From Streptomyces puniciscabiei (GTDB lineage Bacteria; Actinomycetota; Actinomycetes; Streptomycetales; Streptomycetaceae), in NCBI RefSeq assembly GCF_006715785.1, contig NZ_VFNX01000001.1:4010001-4074000 (forward strand): 64,000 nucleotides of DNA, written 5' to 3'. Shown here piece by piece: positions 58,211 through 64,000 of the stretch (positions are counted from its first letter, which is position 1; every line of letters starts with the position of its first letter). Under the pieces are notes generated by a model, which was not told the origin of the DNA, ran no database searches, and was given only the letters and a program-made list of their open reading frames with translations. A program made the position numbers and the translations under genes.

Positions 58211-61200
58211 CTACAGCAGGGACGGCACCTGAGCCGCCGACACCTCCCGGGCCGCCCGGTCCACCGCGCTCGCCAGCAGGGCCAGGTCGGTGGGGCCGTT
58301 GCCCAGCTCCCGCACGGGCCGGCGGGCCGGGGGGTCGCCCATGCGCTGCCAGTCCAGCGGGACCACCGTGGGCCGCTGGGTCGCGGTGCGCGGGATCCGG
58401 CCCGTCACCCGGCCGGCCTGGAAACCGACGACCCGCCCGTCGGCGTACGCCAGCCGGCCACGGCCCGGCGCCGGTTCGTCCGGCCCCTGCCGGGGAGCGT
58501 CCAGCACGACCCGCAGGGCCGCCCGGCGCGCGGGCTCGGTCTCCGCCGTACGACCGCCGGTCCCGGCCGCCGCCACCAGGTGCACCCCGAGTCGCTCGCC
58601 CTCCCGGGCCACCGCCTCCAGCGCGCGCATCACCGAACCGGCGGCGGGCCGGCCCGGCGAGCCGAGCGGGGGCGATACCAGCGCGTCCAGATCGTCGACG
58701 ACGACCACGAGCCGGGGCAGCGGCGGCGCGGCCTCGGCCTGCTGCCGTGCGGCCGCCCCCGGCCGCAGCCGCAGGGTGGAGCTGGGCGGCGCCTCTATGT
58801 CCCCGCTCGCGGTGCCGGGCGTGCGCTGGGCGACGATCCGGCCCGACACCTCACGCCCCGCGTGCCACTGCGCGAAGTCGGTCCGGCCCAGCAACTCCGC
58901 CCGCCGCTTCAGCTCGGCGGCCAGCGACTGGGCGAACTCCCGCATGCGCACGGGGTCGTTGGCGATCAGATGGGTGGTGACATGCGGTATGTCGGTGCAC
59001 ACCCGCAGGCCCTCGCCGTGCCCCGCGCCCGTCCCGACGCCGTCCCGCCCGTCCATCAGGACGACCCCCAGCCGGTCCGGCCGCTCGGCGGCGGCCAGCG
59101 AGGCCACCACGGCCCGCAGCAGCTCCGTACGGCCGCTGCCGGCGGGCCCCTCGATCAGCAGATGCGGTCCGTCGGCCACGAGATCGGCGGTGAGCGGCCC
59201 GCGCGGCCCGGCACCGAGCACCGCCCGGGCCCGGCCGCCCAGCGCCTGGGTGTCGTCGGCCGCGTCGGCCCAGCGAGCCATCAGCGACGCCGGGGTGGCC
59301 CGGGCCAGCCCCAGCTCGTCCAGCAGCCGCGCCGACTGCGGCAACGGTGCCGCCACGCGCGTGTCCCGCTCGCCGACCGGGCCGTCCGGCCGCAGCGGCG
59401 CCAGCGCCCGGGCGAACCGCTCCGCCCAGGCGAGGGACACGGCGTCCACGGCGGCGAGCGTCCCCGGTCCGACGGGCCCGCCCGGCGCCACCCGCAGCAG
59501 CCGCAGCGCCGTCGCGACATCCCCGCTGAGCAGCGCGACGGCACCGCAGTGCCGGAACGTCGGCAGCACCGCGCACGCGGCCTCGTACGTCCGCGTCACG
59601 GGGGAGGCGGGCGAGGCGGGTTCCGTCTCGGCGAGGCAGAGCACATGGATCCCCACCCGCGGCCCGGCCACGGCAAGCCGCGCCAGGGCATCCCGCAGGG
59701 CGCCGCCGCCGGGATCGCCGTCCACGACGACGACGGTGCAGGGCCCGGGGAACCCGCTGCCCCCGCCGACCTCGCCCTCCTCCTTGGCCCAGGAGGGGCG
59801 GCGGGTGGGGGCGGTGGGGGTTTGTCCGGGGGCGGGGGAGCCGGTTCGAGCGGGGGTGCCGGTGGTCCCCGCGGTGGCGCCATGGGGGCCGGTGGCCTGG
59901 CCGTGGACGGCGGAGCCGGTGCCGGGGTGGCCGGAAAAGCTCCCCTGGGCGGTGACGTCCGGGCGCTGCGCGGGAGCGCCGAACGCCTCGGTCGGGGTGC
60001 CCTGGGCCGGTGTGCCCGACGGGGAAGGCTGGGCGGCAGCACCCGAGCCGGTGCCGTGCGCGGAGGCACCGAACGCCTCGGACGGGCTCTGGGCCGGTGC
60101 GCCCCTGCGCGGCGTCCCAGCGGTGCCCGGGCGGGCGCCGGGCGTCGCTGTGCCGGTCGGCTCGCCGTGTGCGGTACCGGGTGCCGGGACCCGGGCGGGG
60201 TGGGCTGCCGTTCTGCCGGTCGCCGCGTGGTCGTCGAGCCGGCGCAGGAGCTCCTCCGCGCGGGCCGCCGCCTGCTCGCGGTCGTAGGCCAGCAGCAGCC
60301 GGCAGTCCTGGCCGTGGCCCGGCCTGACATGCGGGAGCCAGCCCAGCCAGGACCACTCGGCCGTGCGCTCCTCCACCGGGCGGGAGCGGTCGGCACTGAT
60401 CAGCACGATCTCCAGCAGGTCGGGCGAGTGCAACGCGGCCAGCTGGGCCAGCGCCGCACGGGCCAGCCCCGACAGCCGGGGCCGCGGCCCGGCCAGGCCC
60501 AGCGCGCCCGCCTCGCGCAGCGCCGCCGTCACGGGCACCGCGGGAAGCACACCGGAGCCGTCCGGCGCGCTCCGGTCCGCCGTGCCGAGCCGCACGGTCA
60601 GCGTTTCCGGATGACCGGGCCCCCGCTCCCACAGCCGGGGCCCCGGGCCGAGCGCGGTCAGCAGCAGTGCGGCGGGATCCGGCCAGGTCTCCTGCTGCTG
60701 CGACGCGGAGACGGCCGGGCCGGCGCCGGCATGGGCGTCGGTGCCGTCGTACGCCTCGGGACCGGCGGACTGTTCGCCACGCCCACCAGCCAGCCGGCGC
60801 GCCCAGGCACCGAGCCCGCGCCGCCGTGCGCCCTGCGGCGCGTCGATGCCGCGGAGCCCCGCGTGCGTGTCCCCGCTGAAGGCCGCACCGGATGCGCTCT
60901 CGATCCGGGGCGCCCCGCCCTGCCCCGGCACCACCGCCGGCTCCCCCCGCCGATGCTCCTGCCCCCCACTGCCGGAGGTCCCCCAGCCACCGGACCCGTA
61001 ACTGTGCTGCCCCGCCTCGGAGGCACTCCGCCCCCCACGCCCGGACGCCGACCCGCCCCCACGGGCCGCGGAGGGCACTCCATCCCTAGCCCCACCAGCA
61101 CCTGCATCCACCGAAGGCACTTCATCGCCAGGAGTCCAGCGCGCACCCGCAGCCGGCGATCCCGGGCCCCCGGCGCGCCCCGCACCCGCCGATGCCCCCC

Positions 61201-62002
61201 GCCCGCCCACGGCGGAACCCGCACCCGCCGCCGGCGATCCCGCCCCACCAGGGCCACCCGCACCCGACGACGATGCCCGCACGGGTGGTGCCGGTGGGAA
61301 ACCGAACCCCGAGGCCCCCGACGCACCCGCACCCGGCAACGCGTCCCGAACGACCCGGAGGCACCCCTCACCGTCGGGGACGGTCGGCGCCCCCGGCCCC
61401 CCGGACGGAGCAACCCGAAGCGCCGACTCCCCGATCCGCAGCAAGCCCCCGGCAGGGACCCGCACCGGGCGCTCGCCCACCCGCGCCCCGTCCAGCGCCG
61501 TGCCGTTCGTGGAGCCGAGGTCGGCGACGGACACCTGGCCGTCCGCCGCGACGGTGACCGCGCAGTGCAGCCGGGACACGTCGGGGTCGTCCAGCGGCAC
61601 GTCCGCGTCGGCCGAGCGGCCCACGGTGATCCGGCCGCCGTGCAGCAGATGGACCCCGCCCGCGTCCGGACCCGCGACGACATGCAGCTGGGTGGGGGCG
61701 TCGTCGAGCTCGGGATGCGGCTCGGGGGCCGCGGGCGCGCCCAGGGACAGCACGGCGCCGTCGACCAGCGGGGGCTCGCCGAGGGTGCAGCGGCGTGGAT
61801 CCAGCCGCTCGGTGCCGGCGTAGAGCACGACGGAGGAGCCGGCGGTGTCGCGGCCCTCCCCGGTGACCGCCCCGGCCAGTGCCGACGCGACCGCGGCCAG
61901 GTCCGTGCCCGTGGGCGCCGTGACCAGCACGTCGCGGCTCGCGGCACGGCCCCGCTGCGGGGACGGGCCCAGCGGGTCTACGACGGTCAGCCGGATCTGC
62001 AT
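58211..62002 (-). CDS. FHA domain and FtsK/SpoIIIE-like protein (EssC/EccC-like layout)
   Basis: 1263 residues from the ATG at 62002 (MQIRLTVVDPLG). An N-terminal ubiquitin-like/FHA1-like region precedes a canonical FHA domain (residues 106-190: GRS at 128-130, SRLH at 143-146, Asn166 in STNGT), which binds phosphothreonine. A long low-complexity linker follows (about 210-430), then FtsK-like modules: WSWLGWLPHVRPG; and GPHLLIEGPAGSGRTELL, where Walker A has Arg958 instead of Lys; Walker B is VVVVDDLD. This layout resembles EssC/EccC of type VII secretion, but no ESX genes are near. Divergent from the Ser/Thr kinase gene. Confidence 0.85.
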   Translation of the reverse strand: MQIRLTVVDPLGPSPQRGRAASRDVLVTAPTGTDLAAVASALAGAVTGEGRDTAGSSVVLYAGTERLDPRRCTLGEPPLVDGAVLSLGAPAAPEPHPELDDAPTQLHVVAGPDAGGVHLLHGGRITVGRSADADVPLDDPDVSRLHCAVTVAADGQVSVADLGSTNGTALDGARVGERPVRVPAGGLLRIGESALRVAPSGGPGAPTVPDGEGCLRVVRDALPGAGASGASGFGFPPAPPVRASSSGAGGPGGAGSPAAGAGSAVGGRGASAGAGRAGGPGSPAAGARWTPGDEVPSVDAGAGGARDGVPSAARGGGSASGRGGRSASEAGQHSYGSGGWGTSGSGGQEHRRGEPAVVPGQGGAPRIESASGAAFSGDTHAGLRGIDAPQGARRRGLGAWARRLAGGRGEQSAGPEAYDGTDAHAGAGPAVSASQQQETWPDPAALLLTALGPGPRLWERGPGHPETLTVRLGTADRSAPDGSGVLPAVPVTAALREAGALGLAGPRPRLSGLARAALAQLAALHSPDLLEIVLISADRSRPVEERTAEWSWLGWLPHVRPGHGQDCRLLLAYDREQAAARAEELLRRLDDHAATGRTAAHPARVPAPGTAHGEPTGTATPGARPGTAGTPRRGAPAQSPSEAFGASAHGTGSGAAAQPSPSGTPAQGTPTEAFGAPAQRPDVTAQGSFSGHPGTGSAVHGQATGPHGATAGTTGTPARTGSPAPGQTPTAPTRRPSWAKEEGEVGGGSGFPGPCTVVVVDGDPGGGALRDALARLAVAGPRVGIHVLCLAETEPASPASPVTRTYEAACAVLPTFRHCGAVALLSGDVATALRLLRVAPGGPVGPGTLAAVDAVSLAWAERFARALAPLRPDGPVGERDTRVAAPLPQSARLLDELGLARATPASLMARWADAADDTQALGGRARAVLGAGPRGPLTADLVADGPHLLIEGPAGSGRTELLRAVVASLAAAERPDRLGVVLMDGRDGVGTGAGHGEGLRVCTDIPHVTTHLIANDPVRMREFAQSLAAELKRRAELLGRTDFAQWHAGREVSGRIVAQRTPGTASGDIEAPPSSTLRLRPGAAARQQAEAAPPLPRLVVVVDDLDALVSPPLGSPGRPAAGSVMRALEAVAREGERLGVHLVAAAGTGGRTAETEPARRAALRVVLDAPRQGPDEPAPGRGRLAYADGRVVGFQAGRVTGRIPRTATQRPTVVPLDWQRMGDPPARRPVRELGNGPTDLALLASAVDRAAREVSAAQVPSLL

Positions 62003-62359
62003 CGGCGTCAGCGGTCCCTTCTGCGCGGGTCTGCGCGGGACGGACTTCCCCCCACCCCACACGAGCACGTCGGCCAGTACTGGAAGGCATCCTCGCACCT
62101 GCCACCGACAACGCGCCCGGAACCCGGAGAGAAGTGATCTTGATTGGTCGGCTCTGCCCCCAAAAGTGCCTGACCAGTGCCGCACCGGCGATCACTTGAG
62201 ATCGGTCACGTCCGGCTCCGGCAACCAGGAGACCGGGACGCGCGTCTTTCCGTCGACACGTGGTGCCCACAGGGGCGGCACTACAGTGGGTCGGAACAAC
62301 CGGAACGACAACCGGAATGCAGCGAAGCAAGCACCAGCAAGCAGCAGGGAGCGCGTGAC
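62003..62359. other. divergent intergenic region between FHA-FtsK and kinase genes
   Basis: 357 bases. An inverted repeat aagtgatc (62132-62139) / gatcactt (62190-62197) spans 66 bases, and a -10-like tacagt lies at 62282-62287 in the orientation of the kinase gene. Two ggaacaaccgga/gacaaccgga-like repeats follow. No RNA gene recognised. Confidence 0.4.
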
Positions 62360-64000
62360 GTGCGGCCAGTCGGCAGCAAGTACCTGCTTGAGGAGCCGCT
62401 CGGACGCGGCGCCACAGGCACCGTCTGGCGTGCCCGCCAGCGCGAGACCGCGGGCGCCGAGGCGGCCGTACCCGGGCAGCCCGGCGAGACGGTCGCGATC
62501 AAGGTCCTCAAGGAGGAGCTGGCGAGCGACCCGGACATCGTGATGCGCTTCCTGCGCGAGCGGTCCGTGCTGCTGCGCCTCACCCACCCGAACATCGTCC
62601 GGGTCCGCGACCTGGTCGTCGAGGGCGATCTGCTGGCGCTGGTCATGGACCTCGTCGACGGCCCCGACCTGCACCGCTACCTGCGCGAGAACGGGCCCCT
62701 GACCCCGGTCGCCGCCGCGCTGATGACCGCGCAGATCGCCGACGCGCTCGCCGCGAGCCACGCCGACGGCGTCGTCCACCGCGACCTGAAGCCCGCCAAC
62801 GTGCTGCTCCGGCAGCACGAGGGCCAGATGCACCCGATGCTGACCGACTTCGGCATCGCCCGCCTCGCGGACTCCCCGGGCCTGACCCGCACCCAGGAGT
62901 TCGTCGGCACGCCCGCGTACGTGGCACCGGAGTCCGCCGAGGGCCGCCCGCAGACCTCCGCCGTGGACATCTACGGCGCCGGCATCCTGCTGTACGAGCT
63001 GGTCACCGGCCGCCCGCCGTTCGCCGGCAGCACCGCTCTCGAAGTGCTGCACCAGCACCTGAGCGCCGAGCCGCGCCGCCCCTCCACCGTCCCGGACCCG
63101 CTGTGGACGGTCATAGAGCGCTGCCTGCGCAAGAACCCCGACGACCGGCCCAGCGCCGAGAACCTCGCGCGCGGCCTCAGGGTCGTCGCCGAGGGCATCG
63201 GCGTGCACGCGAACGCCGCGCAGATCGCCGCCGCCGAGGGGGTGGGCGCGCTGCTGGCCCCCGACCCGGCCCCGACCGCCGTCCCGGGCGTGCCCGGCGC
63301 CGCCGACCCCACCCAGGTGCTGCCCCAGGGCTCGGCGGGGTCCTACGACCCGAACGCCGCGACCAGCGTGCTGCCGCACACCGGCGGACCCGTCGGCGCC
63401 GCCGACCCCACCGCCGTACTGCCGAACACGGGCGCGGCCGACCCGACGGCGGTGCTGCCGAACACCGGCCCGCAGGGGCAGCAGCCCGAGCAGCCGCACC
63501 CCTGGCAGACCCAGCTGCGCGCGGCCCGCGACCGCAACGAGCAGACGCAGATCCAGTACCTGTCCCCGGAGGACGACCCGCTGCGCCACCGGCCCCAGCG
63601 GCAGGTGGCCCGTCCGCAGCAGCAGCCGCGGCAGGCCCCGCAGGCCCGCCCGCAGCAGCCGCAGCCGCGCGGCCGGCAGCAGGGGTACCAGCAGGGCTAC
63701 GGCTACGCGCCGCAGCAGCCCCAGCAGTACGCCCCGCCGCAGGCGCCGCAGCGGTACGCGCCGCCCGCGCCGGAGCCGCAGCGGCCCGCCCGTGAGCCCC
63801 GGGCGCCCCGCCGGCGCAGCGCCAATCCGATGAAGATCCCGGGACTCGGCTGTCTGAAGGGCTGCCTGTTCACGATCGTCATCCTGGTCGTGGCGAGCTG
63901 GCTGATCTATGAGCTGACCCCGCTGCACACCTGGATCGGCCAGGGCCGGAGCTACTGGCACGAGGTGAGCCACTGGGCCGGTCAGGTGAGCAAGTGGGTC
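62360..64000 (+). CDS. Ser/Thr protein kinase, PkaA/PkaB-like (3' end outside window)
   Basis: At least 547 residues from a GTG with GGGAG eight bases upstream; the frame stays open to the window edge. Kinase motifs: glycine loop LGRGATGTVW, catalytic Lys48, HRDLKPANV with Asp142, DFG (Asp163), and activation-loop threonines in LTRTQEFVGTPAYVAPE. A variable linker holds three AADPTxVLPxTG-like repeats and a Gln/Pro-rich stretch, and a transmembrane helix near residues 510-525 (FTIVILVVASWLIYEL) anchors it. It is likely the kinase for, or regulator of, the divergent FHA protein; this pairing is inferred. Confidence 0.93.
   Translation, partial: MRPVGSKYLLEEPLGRGATGTVWRARQRETAGAEAAVPGQPGETVAIKVLKEELASDPDIVMRFLRERSVLLRLTHPNIVRVRDLVVEGDLLALVMDLVDGPDLHRYLRENGPLTPVAAALMTAQIADALAASHADGVVHRDLKPANVLLRQHEGQMHPMLTDFGIARLADSPGLTRTQEFVGTPAYVAPESAEGRPQTSAVDIYGAGILLYELVTGRPPFAGSTALEVLHQHLSAEPRRPSTVPDPLWTVIERCLRKNPDDRPSAENLARGLRVVAEGIGVHANAAQIAAAEGVGALLAPDPAPTAVPGVPGAADPTQVLPQGSAGSYDPNAATSVLPHTGGPVGAADPTAVLPNTGAADPTAVLPNTGPQGQQPEQPHPWQTQLRAARDRNEQTQIQYLSPEDDPLRHRPQRQVARPQQQPRQAPQARPQQPQPRGRQQGYQQGYGYAPQQPQQYAPPQAPQRYAPPAPEPQRPAREPRAPRRRSANPMKIPGLGCLKGCLFTIVILVVASWLIYELTPLHTWIGQGRSYWHEVSHWAGQVSKWV

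Overview
The window is a very GC-rich stretch of an actinobacterial chromosome, almost certainly Streptomyces. This rests on codon use with G/C at nearly every third position, frequent GTG starts with few spacer bases, the gene order mtrA-mtrB-lpqB-comF-like-hpf-(regulator)-secA, a 1644-residue NAD-glutamate dehydrogenase, and an intergenic repeat of a kind I recall from Streptomyces. All product calls come from reading the translations; no database was searched.

Layout. 1-2.65 kb: 3' part of a 23S rRNA gene, a 5S rRNA gene and a strong hairpin terminator. 2.7-8.35 kb (minus strand): a tightly overlapping five-gene operon (GPDPase-membrane-like protein, DUF4129, DUF4350, MoxR ATPase, DUF58), a common actinobacterial envelope/stress module. 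8.5-22.4 kb (plus strand, with two minus-strand genes inserted): mtnA, then mtrA-mtrB-lpqB, a ComF-like phosphoribosyltransferase, the long form of the hibernation factor HPF, a NarL-type response regulator and secA. A YcaQ/AlkX-type DNA glycosylase and a GNAT acetyltransferase lie on the minus strand before secA. 22.4-31.1 kb: Rv3235-like protein, DUF6912 protein, HAD phosphatase, DJ-1/PfpI protein and the large glutamate dehydrogenase.

31-54.3 kb is a cell-wall glycopolymer (teichoic-acid-like) locus. It has a GtrA flippase-like protein, three polytopic membrane proteins resembling GT-C/GT39/GT87 glycosyltransferases, a TagG/TagH-like ABC exporter, a UDP-glucose 4-epimerase, two stand-alone 554-residue GT2 enzymes and four large (733-748 residue) proteins that each join a GT2-like N-terminus to a CDP-glycerol:glycerophosphotransferase (TagF-like) C-terminus. 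The four TagF-like copies split into two active-site types: two keep the His of the HGTP motif and two have Gln there. One copy has also lost its GT2 DxD motif, and a free GT2 gene overlaps its 3' end. Interleaved are a TetR regulator with paired operator-like repeats, an OhrR/Ohr peroxide pair, an ADP-ribosylglycohydrolase gene remnant and two tandem repeat blocks.

54.4-58.0 kb: a carbohydrate ABC importer (lipoprotein and two permeases, no ATPase gene). 58.2-64 kb: an EssC/EccC-like FHA-FtsK protein whose one recognisable Walker A has Arg in place of Lys, divergent from a Ser/Thr protein kinase (PkaA/PkaB-like) that runs off the window end. The most notable material is the diversified TagF-like family with its partners, followed by the FHA-FtsK/kinase pair and several unexplained short repeats and DNA-box motifs.
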